DNA of 64,000 nt from Flavobacterium sp. IMCC34852 (GTDB lineage: Bacteria > Bacteroidota > Bacteroidia > Flavobacteriales > Flavobacteriaceae): assembly GCF_030643905.1 (NCBI RefSeq), contig NZ_CP121446.1, forward strand, positions 3,020,001 through 3,084,000, read 5' to 3'. The notes under the pieces were generated by a model, which worked only from the letters and a program-made list of their open reading frames with translations, was not told the origin of the DNA and ran no database searches. Within the stretch, counting starts at the first letter, position 1. Each line of letters starts with the position of its first letter. Positions 16,558-25,019 of the stretch are shown here, in pieces. Both the position numbers and the translations under genes were made by a program.

Positions 16558-17106
16558 TTAGAATCTGTATCCTAAACCGATTTGGAAAGATGTAGTGTTT
16601 AATTTGAAATCTTCAAATCCTGATCCGTCAGGGAAATCGTTAAGATCAGCTAAACCTAAGTTATATCTAGCGTCAAAGAATAAACCTGACTCTAATTCAT
16701 AACCTGCACCAATTCCTAAACCGTAGTCCATAGATTTTGTAAAATCTTTAACATCGTCTCCACCGGCAACGAAACCGAACTGTGGACCTGCTTGTAAATT
16801 GAATCCTTCAGCAACATAATACTTAGCCATGATAGGAATTTTGATGAAGTTTAATGCAGCATCTTTAGCTCCTTCCATAGAGTAAACTAATTCTGGTTGT
16901 ACGTGGAATTTTTCAGAGATAGCGAAATCTACTAAACCACCAATGTAGAAGCTAGAAGTAGCATCTCCATCAAAGTCACCAGTGAAGTTAGAGTTGATGT
17001 AACCAGCTTTAACACCAAATTTCATGTCGCTAGATCCACCTTTGTCTTGTGCATTTGCAAAAGATACAGCAAATACAGCAGCCATTGTTAAAATAATTTT
17101 TTTCAT
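16558..17106 (-). CDS. Outer-membrane beta-barrel protein (porin family)
   Basis: The 182-residue protein starts with a signal peptide (MKKIILTMAAVFAVSFANAQ) and shows the same marks as its two neighbours: MKFGVKAGYINSNF, FHVQPELVYSMEGAK, FNLQAGPQFGF and a C-terminal strand FQIGLGYRF ending in Phe, the usual signal for insertion by BAM. The codons are unusually uniform (many GCT, TTA, AGA), suggesting high expression. The cargo is unknown. A -7 box lies 29 bases upstream, and a terminator separates it from the first barrel gene. Confidence 0.87.
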   Translation of the reverse strand: MKKIILTMAAVFAVSFANAQDKGGSSDMKFGVKAGYINSNFTGDFDGDATSSFYIGGLVDFAISEKFHVQPELVYSMEGAKDAALNFIKIPIMAKYYVAEGFNLQAGPQFGFVAGGDDVKDFTKSMDYGLGIGAGYELESGLFFDARYNLGLADLNDFPDGSGFEDFKLNTTSFQIGLGYRF

Positions 17107-17134
17107 GTTTGTTTAATTTTAAAATTAATATAAG

Positions 17135-17142
17135 CAAAGTTA
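17135..17142 (-). promoter_or_regulatory. -7 promoter box of the second barrel gene
   Basis: The minus strand reads TAACTTTG, a full TAnnTTTG match 29 bases upstream of the ATG. Confidence 0.5.
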
Positions 17143-17192
17143 TAAGTTTAGATTAATAGGAATAATCAGGGGAATTGGACTTATTAACAAGG

Positions 17193-17202
17193 TTGTTAAC
17201 AA
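17193..17202. promoter_or_regulatory. Palindrome between divergent barrel genes, possible operator
   Basis: TTGTTAACAA is a perfect ten-base palindrome in the 285-base spacer between the two divergently transcribed barrel genes. A related half, TTATTAACAAGG, lies directly to its left. The rest of the spacer is very AT-rich, and nothing else was recognised in it. Confidence 0.3.
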
Positions 17203-17391
17203 TGTAAATTCGTAAAAATACTGTTTTACAGTAATTTAGAAAAAAATCGGAAAAATATGGTTTTTTTTAACAATTCAAAAACACGTCAGTTTAGAATGAT
17301 TTGAATAAACCAAAAAACCTTATTCTATTATATACTAAAATAAGATTTATCCCGTTTTACTATAAATCCTTATCACTATTAAATAGAATGT

Positions 17392-17928
17392 ATGAAAAAA
17401 GCAATTGTAATCTTAATGGTCTTGTTTGGCCTTAATGTAGTCAGTGCGCAAACGCTGAAATTCGGTCTCAAAGCCGGCGCCAACTTTGCTACTTTGGAAG
17501 GTAACAATGTAGAAGGTTCAACCTACACGAGTTTTCACTTTGGTGCCTTATTAGAAGTAAAACTTTTGGAAAACTTGTCATTGCAACCTGAATTGGTGTA
17601 TTCTTCCCAAGGAACCAAAATTAATGAAGCGGCATTTGACGACATCAACTACAACTACCTTACTGTTCCGGTTTTGGCCAAATTTTATTTAACCAAAAAC
17701 AAACTGAGTTTTGAAGCCGGACCGCAATTTTCATTCTTGGTCAACGAAAATGTAGCGGATCAGTTTGAAGGGGAAACTTTCGATTTTGCCATAGCCGGCG
17801 GATTGGGCTACAACATCACGGAGCATTTCTTAATCCAAGCGCGTTATGTAGCCGGTTTAACTGAGGCTAACAGAAGTGCCGAGGTTAGAAACAGAACCAT
17901 TCAGCTTTCTTTAGGTTACCGATTTTAA
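17392..17928 (+). CDS. Outer-membrane beta-barrel protein (porin family)
   Basis: The 178-residue protein has a signal peptide (MKKAIVILMVLFGLNVVSAQ), then LKFGLKAGANFATLEG, LSLQPELVYSSQGTK, LSFEAGPQFSFL and the final strand IQLSLGYRF. It is clearly related to the two reverse-strand barrels upstream and has the same length class. It points away from them across a 285-base spacer. No TAnnTTTG box was recognised directly before it. A terminator follows, separating it from aroQ. Confidence 0.87.
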   Translation: MKKAIVILMVLFGLNVVSAQTLKFGLKAGANFATLEGNNVEGSTYTSFHFGALLEVKLLENLSLQPELVYSSQGTKINEAAFDDINYNYLTVPVLAKFYLTKNKLSFEAGPQFSFLVNENVADQFEGETFDFAIAGGLGYNITEHFLIQARYVAGLTEANRSAEVRNRTIQLSLGYRF

Positions 17929-17949
17929 TAAAATCATAACTTTAGTACA

Positions 17950-17982
17950 AAACCGTTGTCTGTTCGACAGCGGTTTTTTATT
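17950..17982 (+). terminator. Rho-independent terminator after the third barrel gene
   Basis: AACCGTTGTC and GACAGCGGTT pair (one G-U) around TGTTC, and a T-rich tail follows. Confidence 0.8.
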
Positions 17983-18001
17983 TTTACTTAAAATTCATTC
18001 T

Positions 18002-18415
18002 ATGAAAATAGCTATCATCAATGGCCCTAATCTTAATTTATTAGGCAAACGCGAACCGGAAGTATACGGAAACATTACCTTCGAGTCTTTTTTTGAAACC
18101 TTAAAAAGCCAATATCCTACGCTAGAATTAAGCTATTTTCAAAGCAATATAGAAGGCGAATTGATTGATAAAATTCAGGAAGTTGGTTTCACTTTCGATG
18201 GTATTATTCTCAATGCTGCTGCTTATACCCATACTTCTGTTGGTATAGGCGATGCTGTTAAAGCTATCACAACACCGGTTATTGAAGTACATATTTCAAA
18301 TACATTTGCTCGAGAAACTTTCCGTCACCAATCTTTTATCTCTCCCAACGCTAAAGGAATTATTATAGGTTTCGGATTGAAAAGTTACGAATTGGCTTTG
18401 CAATCATTTTTATAA
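18002..18415 (+). CDS. aroQ: 3-dehydroquinate dehydratase, type II
   Basis: The 137-residue enzyme begins MKIAIINGPNLNLLGKREPE and carries the remaining type II motifs: YFQSNIEGELIDKI, LNAAAYTHTSVGIGDAV, EVHISNTFARE and FRHQSFISPNAKG. The catalytic Tyr is in the PEVYG lid after the first motif and the catalytic His in FRHQS. It removes water from 3-dehydroquinate in the shikimate pathway in the cytoplasm and assembles as a dodecamer in known members. The DUF5686 gene follows after 18 bases and may be read from the same transcript, though there is no functional link. Confidence 0.96.
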   Translation: MKIAIINGPNLNLLGKREPEVYGNITFESFFETLKSQYPTLELSYFQSNIEGELIDKIQEVGFTFDGIILNAAAYTHTSVGIGDAVKAITTPVIEVHISNTFARETFRHQSFISPNAKGIIIGFGLKSYELALQSFL

Positions 18416-18433
18416 ACACTATTTAATCCATTT

Positions 18434-20911
18434 ATGTTAAAAAAACTACTCTACGCCTTTACATTGCTACTTACTATCGTTACTAACGCTCAAGTCAAAG
18501 GTAAAGTCACCGATGAAAAAGGAGTTCCGCTACCTTTTGTGAATATCTTCGAAGAAAACACTTATAACGGAACCACTACCAATGAGCAAGGAAAATTTGA
18601 ACTAAACCTCAAAATCCCGGGAAATCACACCATTATTTTTCAGTATTTAGGTTACAAAACCGCCAAACAAGTGGTTACGATAGATAAAACCCCTGTAACC
18701 ATTGAGGTTGTTTTGGTGGAAGAAAACATCATCTTAAATGAAGTAGTCATCAATCCTAAAGACAATCCGGCCAACGAGATTATCCGCAAAGCCATTCAAA
18801 ACAAAAAAGAAAACGCTGCCAAAACCGCCAAATACAAAGCCGATTTTTATTCGAGAGGTATCTTCAGAATTAAAGATGCTCCGAAAACTATCTTGGGACA
18901 AAAGTTTGATTTCTTTGATGAAGTTTTAGATTCTACCCGAAGTGGTATTCTGTATTTGTCTGAAACCGTTTCGAGGATTACCTTCCAAAAACCGGATAAA
19001 ATGAAAGAGGTTATTGTGGCTTCCAAAGTGAGCGGCAATGACAACGGATTTAGTTTTAACAATGCGGCTTCGGTGAATTTTGATTTTTATGAAAATTATT
19101 TGCCTTTCGAAATCAATGTGGTTTCGCCTATTGCCGACAATGCATTCAATTATTACAAATACCAATTTGAAGGTTCTTTTTTTACAGAAAACCGCAAACA
19201 AATCAATAAAATCAAAGTCATTCCGCGTCGCAATACCGAACCGGTTATGGAAGGCTACATTTATATTGTTGACGATTCCTATGCCGTTTATGCCGTGGAT
19301 TTATCCATCAAAGGAAACCAAATGCAAACGCCGGCTTTAGACCAATTAACTTTAAAACAAAGTTTCAGCTACAATACCAACAGTAAAATTTGGGTCAAAA
19401 ATACCCAGACCATCGACTTTGTCGCAGGCATGCTCAGCATCAAACTCAACGGAAGGTTTACCTATGTATATTCGAATTTTGAATTTGAACCCGAAATTAC
19501 CAAACGCACCTTCACCAATCAGGTGTTGGCTTTTGAAGAAAATGCCAATAAAAAAGAGGATGCGTTTTGGAATACCATTCGTCCGGTGCCACTGACCGAA
19601 GAAGAAACCACCGATTATTTGAAAAAAGACGTTTTGCAAACCAAAAAGAAATCGCAAACCTATTTGGATTCCATTGACAACAAGCGAAACAAATTTCGCC
19701 CAATGGATATTTTAAACGGTTACAGCTATCGCAATTCGTTTAAGAAATGGTCTATTGATTATGACGGACCGTTACTGTCGACTTCTTTTAATACGGTACA
19801 AGGTTGGCGAATGAATGCCGGATTATCGTATACCAAACGCAACGAAGAAAAAAGAACTTTCACCCGAATCGGCTCCCGATTTGACTATGGTTTTTCGGAA
19901 GAAAAAATCAGAGCAACGGTTAGTTTTGCCCATAAATTCAACAACCTCAACAATAGTTTCTTGTCCATTAACGCCGGAAGTTCGGTAAGCCAATTCAACA
20001 GTGCTAATCCAATTTCCAATATGGTCAATACGGTGAGTACTTTGTTTTTCAAGAACAATTTCATGAAGTTGTATGAGAAGAATTTTGCCTCCGTTTTTTT
20101 TGGCAGAGAAGTCGTAAATGGTTTTTACATGAATGCCAACGTAGAATATGCCGAAAGAAAACCGCTTTACAACACTACTGATTACACGGTCATCAAAAAC
20201 GACGATTTATATTCTTCTAACAATCCGCTGAATGCTTTGGATGAAAGTTCGGCAGCCATCACAAAACACAATTTGGTTAAGGCCAATGTATTGATGCGTT
20301 TTAACTTCGGTCAAAAATATTGGTCAAGACCCGATGGAAAATTCAATATACCGAATGATGATTATCCGGCGCTTTCGTTGGGTTACGAAAAAGGATTAGC
20401 GGCTTCCGATAAAAATTATGAATACGATTTGATTATGGGAAGAGTGACTTATGATGTTACTTTGGGCAACAAAGGTTTTATGCAAATGAATTTCAAAGCC
20501 GGTAAATTCTTTAATGCCGACGGTATTTCGTTTGTGGATTATAAACATTTTAACGGAAACCAAACACATATAGGACAAACCGACAGTTATACTAATGTCT
20601 TTAACTTATTGCCGTACTATGCTGCCAGTACCAATGACAGCTATTTTGAAACCCATATCGAACACAATGACAAAGGGTATTTTATGAATAAATTGCCGTT
20701 GTTAAAACATTTACAATCGCAATTGGTTTTAGGCTTCCACAACTTGTCTGTTCCCGACAGAAAACCTTACCAAGAGTTTTCGATTGGATTGGATAATTTA
20801 GGCTTTGGAAAATTTAAGTTCTTGAGAGTTGATTACGTTCGTTCATACCAAAACGGTTTTCAAGGCGATGGTGTAATTTTCGGACTTAAATTTTTGAATG
20901 TATTCGAATAA
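18434..20911 (+). CDS. DUF5686 outer-membrane protein with carboxypeptidase-like domain
   Basis: The 825-residue protein has a signal peptide (MLKKLLYAFTLLLTIVTNAQ) and a carboxypeptidase-regulatory-like domain (residues ~21-100, VKGKVTDEKGVPLPFVNIFE). The long body (~110-825) with aromatic-alternating strands and the C-terminal GDGVIFGLKFLNVFE fits the DUF5686 family. The sequence NPADNEIIRKA-like segment after the first domain (PANEIIRKAIQNK) is typical of this family. It is probably an outer-membrane barrel of unknown role with no TonB box or plug domain visible. It converges on the permease gene with a single base between the stops. Confidence 0.85.
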   Translation: MLKKLLYAFTLLLTIVTNAQVKGKVTDEKGVPLPFVNIFEENTYNGTTTNEQGKFELNLKIPGNHTIIFQYLGYKTAKQVVTIDKTPVTIEVVLVEENIILNEVVINPKDNPANEIIRKAIQNKKENAAKTAKYKADFYSRGIFRIKDAPKTILGQKFDFFDEVLDSTRSGILYLSETVSRITFQKPDKMKEVIVASKVSGNDNGFSFNNAASVNFDFYENYLPFEINVVSPIADNAFNYYKYQFEGSFFTENRKQINKIKVIPRRNTEPVMEGYIYIVDDSYAVYAVDLSIKGNQMQTPALDQLTLKQSFSYNTNSKIWVKNTQTIDFVAGMLSIKLNGRFTYVYSNFEFEPEITKRTFTNQVLAFEENANKKEDAFWNTIRPVPLTEEETTDYLKKDVLQTKKKSQTYLDSIDNKRNKFRPMDILNGYSYRNSFKKWSIDYDGPLLSTSFNTVQGWRMNAGLSYTKRNEEKRTFTRIGSRFDYGFSEEKIRATVSFAHKFNNLNNSFLSINAGSSVSQFNSANPISNMVNTVSTLFFKNNFMKLYEKNFASVFFGREVVNGFYMNANVEYAERKPLYNTTDYTVIKNDDLYSSNNPLNALDESSAAITKHNLVKANVLMRFNFGQKYWSRPDGKFNIPNDDYPALSLGYEKGLAASDKNYEYDLIMGRVTYDVTLGNKGFMQMNFKAGKFFNADGISFVDYKHFNGNQTHIGQTDSYTNVFNLLPYYAASTNDSYFETHIEHNDKGYFMNKLPLLKHLQSQLVLGFHNLSVPDRKPYQEFSIGLDNLGFGKFKFLRVDYVRSYQNGFQGDGVIFGLKFLNVFE

Positions 20912-20912
20912 A

Positions 20913-21680
20913 CTATTTCAAAAAAACATCATACCCAAAACGCAACAGCGTTAGGATTACTACAAAAAGGAAAAACTTTCTAATGAAGGCATTTCCTTTT
21001 TTTATGGCCAATTTGGCGCCAATCCAACCGCCAAGTGCATTGCAAAAAGCCATCGGAATCGCAAAAGCCCAAATGATTTTACCTTTCATCACAAACAAGC
21101 AAATCGAACCGAAGTTGGTGGCCAGATTTACCATTTTAGCATTCGCAGAAGCATGAAGAAAATCAAACCCTAAAACCGAAACAAACCCTAAGACCAAAAA
21201 ACTACCCGTTCCCGGACCGATAAATCCATCGTAAAAACCAACCAATACGCTGATGATAACTGCATAAAGTATTTGTTGTCGGTTCGAATGACTTTTGTCT
21301 TGGTGTTGCCCAAAGTTTTTCTTTTTAAAAGTATAAACCGCCAAACCAATCAGTATGAAAAACAACAGCGGTTTCATAAAATCATTGCTCACCACGTTCA
21401 GCAAAGCCGAACCGCAAAAAGCCGAACCAAAAGCCAAAATCGCCATTAGGGAAAGTAACTTCCAATTGAGCTGAACCTTTTTCAAATACTGAAAAGCCGC
21501 AAAACTGGTACCGCTGAAAGCCGGAATTTTAAGTGAGCCAATAATACTGGCCACCGACAAATTGGGCATCAAAATCATGGCCACCGGAGTTTGAATCAAA
21601 CCGCCGCCGCCTACAATAGCGTCAACGAATCCGGCGAAGAAAGAAGCGATACAAAGTAAAACAATGATGTAGGTTTCCAT
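20913..21680 (-). CDS. TauE/SafE family anion permease
   Basis: From the preferred ATG (21678-21680) the protein is 255 residues and starts METYIIVLLCIASFFAGFVD. An 11-codon longer frame adds a non-hydrophobic leader and is not favoured. About seven to eight hydrophobic helices are visible. The family marks are FVDAIVGGGGLIQTPV near the N-terminus and GFYDGFIGPGTGSFLVLGF in the second half, giving the internal two-fold repeat of TauE/SafE transporters. Members export sulfite, sulfoacetate or related organic anions across the inner membrane; the substrate here is not known. It sits 69 bases after murA and may share its transcript. Confidence 0.88.
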   Translation of the reverse strand: METYIIVLLCIASFFAGFVDAIVGGGGLIQTPVAMILMPNLSVASIIGSLKIPAFSGTSFAAFQYLKKVQLNWKLLSLMAILAFGSAFCGSALLNVVSNDFMKPLLFFILIGLAVYTFKKKNFGQHQDKSHSNRQQILYAVIISVLVGFYDGFIGPGTGSFLVLGFVSVLGFDFLHASANAKMVNLATNFGSICLFVMKGKIIWAFAIPMAFCNALGGWIGAKLAIKKGNAFIRKFFLFVVILTLLRFGYDVFLK

Positions 21681-21749
21681 AGGCTTAAAATGAAAAGAGG
21701 CACAATAATGCACCTCTATTTTCTATATTCTTTTCTCTATATTTTAAAA

Positions 21750-23060
21750 TTAGACACGAACAATATTAGCGCCTAAAGCTCGAAGTCTTTCATCTATTCT
21801 TTCGTAACCTCGGTCGATTTGCTCGATGTTTTGAATGGTTGACGTTCCTTTAGCAGAAAGCGCTGCAATCAACAACGAAATTCCCGCACGAATATCCGGC
21901 GAAGACATTACTGTAGCTTTTAATTGCGATTGGAAATTATGTCCCATTACCACCGCTCGGTGCGGATCACACAACATGATTTTGGCTCCCATATCGATTA
22001 ACTTATCGACAAAGAACAAACGGCTTTCAAACATTTTTTGGTGAATCAACACATCGCCATTGGCTTGTGTGGCAACCACCAAAACAATACTCAACAAATC
22101 CGGAGTAAAGCCCGGCCAAGGTGCATCGGCTATGGTTAAAATCGAACCGTCGATATCGGTTTTCACCGTATATCCTTTGGTATGAGCCGGAATATAAATA
22201 TCGTCACCTTTGCGTTCTAAAGTAATCCCCAATTTTCTGAAGACACTCGGAATTACACCTAAGTTTTCCCAACTCACATTTTTAATAGTAATCTCACTGC
22301 GCGTCATGGCTGCCAATCCAATCCAAGAACCGATTTCAATCATATCCGGTAAGATTCGATGTTCGCATCCGCCTAATTTTTCAACGCCTTCAATGGTCAA
22401 TAAGTTTGAACCCACTCCGGTGATTTTGGCACCCATGGAATTTAACATTTTACACAATTGTTGCAAGTAAGGTTCGCAAGCCGCGTTGTATATTGTGGTG
22501 GTTCCTTCGGCTAAAACAGCAGCCATTACGATATTGGCCGTTCCGGTAACCGAAGCTTCATCAAGCAACATATAAGTGCCTTTTAAACGGGTTTTGGTTT
22601 CTACGCCGTAAAAGTGATCTTCTCTTTCGTAACGGAATTTAGCTCCCAAATTAATAAACCCTTCAAAGTGGGTATCCAATCTTCTTCTGCCTATTTTATC
22701 ACCACCCGGTTTCGGTATGTATCCGCAACCAAAACGGGCTAAAAGTGGCCCGACTATCATGATCGAACCTCTTAAACTACCGCCTTCTTTTTTAAAGGCT
22801 TCGGTTTTTAAATAATCTACATTAACTTCATCGGCTTGGAAAGTGTAATCACCCGGACCGTTTTTTTGGATTTTGACCCCCAAATTCCCCAACAAAACAA
22901 TCAGTTTGTTTACGTCGATAATGTCGGGAATGTTGGTAACTCTTACCTTTTCCGAGGTTAATAATGCCGGACATAAAACTTGTAACGCTTCATTCTTGGC
23001 TCCTTGTGGTTGTACTTCTCCTTTTAATTGGATGCCGCCTTCTATTTTAAAAGTTCCCAT
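21750..23060 (-). CDS. murA: UDP-N-acetylglucosamine 1-carboxyvinyltransferase
   Basis: The preferred ATG at 23058-23060 gives 436 residues starting MGTFKIEGGIQLKGEVQPQG; the frame is open 19 codons further but those codons come from a simple repeat. MurA transfers enolpyruvate from PEP to UDP-GlcNAc, the first committed step of peptidoglycan synthesis. Visible marks include GAKNEALQVLCPALL (Lys-Asn pair), ARFGCGYIPKPGGDKIGRRR and LDEASVTGTANIVMAAVLAEG. In the catalytic loop the usual PGGC is PGGD, with Asp121 in the place of the fosfomycin-reactive Cys. It follows DUF4290 in a reverse-strand gene run. Confidence 0.96.
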   Translation of the reverse strand: MGTFKIEGGIQLKGEVQPQGAKNEALQVLCPALLTSEKVRVTNIPDIIDVNKLIVLLGNLGVKIQKNGPGDYTFQADEVNVDYLKTEAFKKEGGSLRGSIMIVGPLLARFGCGYIPKPGGDKIGRRRLDTHFEGFINLGAKFRYEREDHFYGVETKTRLKGTYMLLDEASVTGTANIVMAAVLAEGTTTIYNAACEPYLQQLCKMLNSMGAKITGVGSNLLTIEGVEKLGGCEHRILPDMIEIGSWIGLAAMTRSEITIKNVSWENLGVIPSVFRKLGITLERKGDDIYIPAHTKGYTVKTDIDGSILTIADAPWPGFTPDLLSIVLVVATQANGDVLIHQKMFESRLFFVDKLIDMGAKIMLCDPHRAVVMGHNFQSQLKATVMSSPDIRAGISLLIAALSAKGTSTIQNIEQIDRGYERIDERLRALGANIVRV

Positions 23061-23067
23061 ATTTTTT

Positions 23068-23129
23068 TGTTGTCGGTTGTCGGTTGTTGGTTGTCGGTTG
23101 ATCGGTGTAACAGACAACTGATAACAGAC
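23068..23129. repeat. Short-unit repeat tract upstream of murA
   Basis: The spacer holds several copies of TTGTCGG or TTGTTGG in a row, then two spaced copies of ACAGACAACT or its close variant, which is the reverse complement theme of the first part (GTTGTC/GACAAC). The two halves could pair into an imperfect hairpin in the leader of murA. It is not coding. Confidence 0.55.
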
Positions 23130-23131
23130 AA

Positions 23132-23845
23132 CTATTTCTGATTATTGTTATTATTTTTCTGGAAAGGTTTCTTCCCGTTTTTGTTGCTCTTGATTTTGTT
23201 GTTTTGTTGCGGTTGGTTTTTGTTGGACATCTTTTTGTTGGTACGCATCAAATCGTTGGTTTTCAACAATTCTTCGGTACTTTGCAACAAGTTCAGTCTT
23301 CCTTCTGACAACTCATACAAATGCTCAAAAATTACGGTATCGGTCACCGTGTCTTTGTTCCAACTCAAATAGGATTTCTTCATGTGATTGGCAATCACTT
23401 TGACCAAAGCATTCTTCATCTCGCCTTCTTCCCAACTGTTGGCTACATCAATCATGTATTTGATATTGTTGCCGTAAAAACGGTATTTCGGATTTTTTTG
23501 CGGGTAAGGCAAACGCTCCGGCTTCAGGTTAATCACATCGCGCGTCGGAATGGGATAAGGCGAATCCACATCCAATCTAAAATCGGACATGATAAAAATC
23601 TGATCCCATAATTTGTGCTGAAAATCGGGCACATCACGCAAATGCGGATTCAAACTGCCCATCACCTGAATGATGTATTTGGCCGCTTTGTTTCGCTCTT
23701 CTCTATCGGCGATTAAAGTAGCTTGGTCAATCAATTTCTGCAAATGACGCCCGTATTCCGGAATAATCAAATGCGGTCTTTCGGCATTGTATTCCAAATG
23801 GTAGACCACATCATTAGCATTCTCTTTTATATATTTTTCGGCCAT
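23132..23845 (-). CDS. DUF4290 domain protein
   Basis: The 237-residue protein has a helical body (residues ~1-190) with YHLEYNAERPHLIIPEYGRH near the start, the segment typical of DUF4290 in Bacteroidota, and a low-complexity basic tail rich in Asn, Lys and Gln (residues ~195-237). No signal peptide or membrane segment is present, so it is cytoplasmic. Function is unknown; the basic tail suggests nucleic-acid or ribosome contact but that is a guess. Its start overlaps the stop of the DUF493 gene by one base (TAATG), and murA follows after 71 bases. Confidence 0.82.
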   Translation of the reverse strand: MAEKYIKENANDVVYHLEYNAERPHLIIPEYGRHLQKLIDQATLIADREERNKAAKYIIQVMGSLNPHLRDVPDFQHKLWDQIFIMSDFRLDVDSPYPIPTRDVINLKPERLPYPQKNPKYRFYGNNIKYMIDVANSWEEGEMKNALVKVIANHMKKSYLSWNKDTVTDTVIFEHLYELSEGRLNLLQSTEELLKTNDLMRTNKKMSNKNQPQQNNKIKSNKNGKKPFQKNNNNNQK

Positions 23846-24129
23846 TATAATGAAATTATTCCTTCTATATTTGAAACTTCGATGTATTTCTCCACTACAC
23901 TTTCCGGGCTTTCCATCATCACATTTACCGAAAGACTCGTGTATTTCCCGGTTTTGGATTGGGTGGTTTGTATCACGGCACCCAAATTGTCAAAAGCATT
24001 CTCTACTTCTTCAATCTTCTTGGGGTCAGTGGGCACGATAAATTTATACAAATATTCTGTAGGCCAGGTTGAAGTATTGTTCAGCTCTTCGCGTAATCGG
24101 GTATAAAATTCTTGGGTTTTCTTGTCCAT
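23845..24129 (-). CDS. DUF493 family protein (YbeD-like)
   Basis: A 94-residue protein (MDKKTQEFYTRLREELNNTS) with the ferredoxin-like alternation and WPTEYLYKFIVP, SLSVNVMMESPESVVEKYIEV and the C-terminal GIISL typical of DUF493. YbeD of E. coli is the reference member and has been linked to lipoate or regulatory functions without a defined activity. The next gene is translationally coupled. It is probably the first gene of the DUF493-DUF4290-murA run. Confidence 0.82.
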   Translation of the reverse strand: MDKKTQEFYTRLREELNNTSTWPTEYLYKFIVPTDPKKIEEVENAFDNLGAVIQTTQSKTGKYTSLSVNVMMESPESVVEKYIEVSNIEGIISL

Positions 24130-24390
24130 TCATCAAAAAATAAAAGCAAATATACAGTATTGATTTCAGATTCGGAGAAGAATTCCTTGGGTTTGTTTTA
24201 TTTTTTTGAACGAAAGGTTCGGGTCGTTTCAGCAAGCCTTATTCCCGCTTTCCGTCTCGTTGGAAACGAAACTCCAATCGGGGTTATGAGAGAAACTATT
24301 CGCTCTTTTGGCCACGACCGAAATAAAAACTTCAAACACTTTTATTTTTCTGATTTGTTTCAATAAATTTGCCCCTTATTTCCAAAAATT
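24130..24390. other. Intergenic spacer with no supported gene
   Basis: The 261 bases between the divergent DUF493 and ATPase genes contain forward open frames, but these lack family resemblance and overlap the promoter of the ATPase gene. Short inverted pieces (GAACGAAAGGTTCGGG near 24209, and CGTTGGAAACG near 24258) suggest non-coding repeat debris of the kind common in Flavobacterium spacers. Only the -7 box at 24364 is a clear signal. Confidence 0.4.
24364..24371 (+). promoter_or_regulatory. -7 promoter box before the TTG-start ATPase gene
   Basis: TAAATTTG matches TAnnTTTG. It places the transcript start near 24376, about 15 bases before the TTG start codon at 24391, and so supports that start. 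Confidence 0.55.
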
Positions 24391-24927
24391 TTGAAAAAGG
24401 AACTCATTGTCATAACCGGCGGTCCCGGCACCGGAAAAACCACCATTATCGATTCTTTAATCGAACAAGGTTATGCGTGTTTTCCCGAAATTTCAAGACA
24501 AGTAACCCTGGAAGCCAAAAAACAAGGCATCGAACAATTGTTTCTCGAAAAACCTTTGCTCTTTAGCGAATTATTACTCGAAGGGAGAAGAAAACAACAC
24601 CAACAAGCTATTGAAGATGTAGCCGAATTGGTTTTCCTCGACCGCGGTATTCCCGATATTTTAGCCTATATGCATTACATCGGCGACAGTTATCCGGCGT
24701 TTTTTGATCATGCTTGCAGAGAGCATCAATATTCCAAAATTTTTGTTCTTCCGCCATGGGAAGAAATTTACGAAAGTGACGAAGCCCGTTACGAAAACTT
24801 TGAACAAGCCAAACTCATCTTTGACCATCTTTTAGAAACCTACCAAAAATACGGTTACGAACTCATTGAAGTGCCGCGCGGTACAGTGGAAGAGCGTATT
24901 CAGTTTATCTTGAGTCAGCTTGCTTAA
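24391..24927 (+). CDS. AAA-type predicted ATPase (P-loop NTPase)
   Basis: The 178-residue protein begins at a TTG codon with LKKELIVITGGPGTGKTTII (read as Met), placing the Walker A loop GGPGTGKTT at residues 10-18 as expected. A Walker B-like VFLDRGIPDILAYM lies at about residue 82. It matches the AAA_28-type stand-alone ATP-binding proteins found in many bacteria, whose substrates are undefined, with some resemblance to nucleotide kinases. No Met codon is available close to the P-loop, so the TTG start is well supported. It is separated from recQ by 92 bases including a short tandem repeat. Confidence 0.82.
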   Translation: MKKELIVITGGPGTGKTTIIDSLIEQGYACFPEISRQVTLEAKKQGIEQLFLEKPLLFSELLLEGRRKQHQQAIEDVAELVFLDRGIPDILAYMHYIGDSYPAFFDHACREHQYSKIFVLPPWEEIYESDEARYENFEQAKLIFDHLLETYQKYGYELIEVPRGTVEERIQFILSQLA

Positions 24928-24987
24928 TACACTTTTGTTGTAATTACAACTCAATCTTATTTTATACCTTTATACCATAAACTGAGT

Positions 24988-25015
24988 TAACTCATAACTC
25001 ATAACTCATAACTCA
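24988..25015. repeat. Four tandem copies of TAACTCA upstream of recQ
   Basis: Four exact seven-base units run head to tail and a degenerate fifth unit ends at the recQ start codon. The tract could vary in copy number by slippage. It is too short and simple to be a CRISPR or mobile element. Confidence 0.8.
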
Positions 25016-25019
25016 CAAC

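Noticed and set aside
24112..24366. Open frame between DUF493 and the ATPase gene
   Set aside because: It overlaps the ATPase promoter and the 5' end of DUF493, has no recognisable motif, and its spacer resembles non-coding repeat debris.
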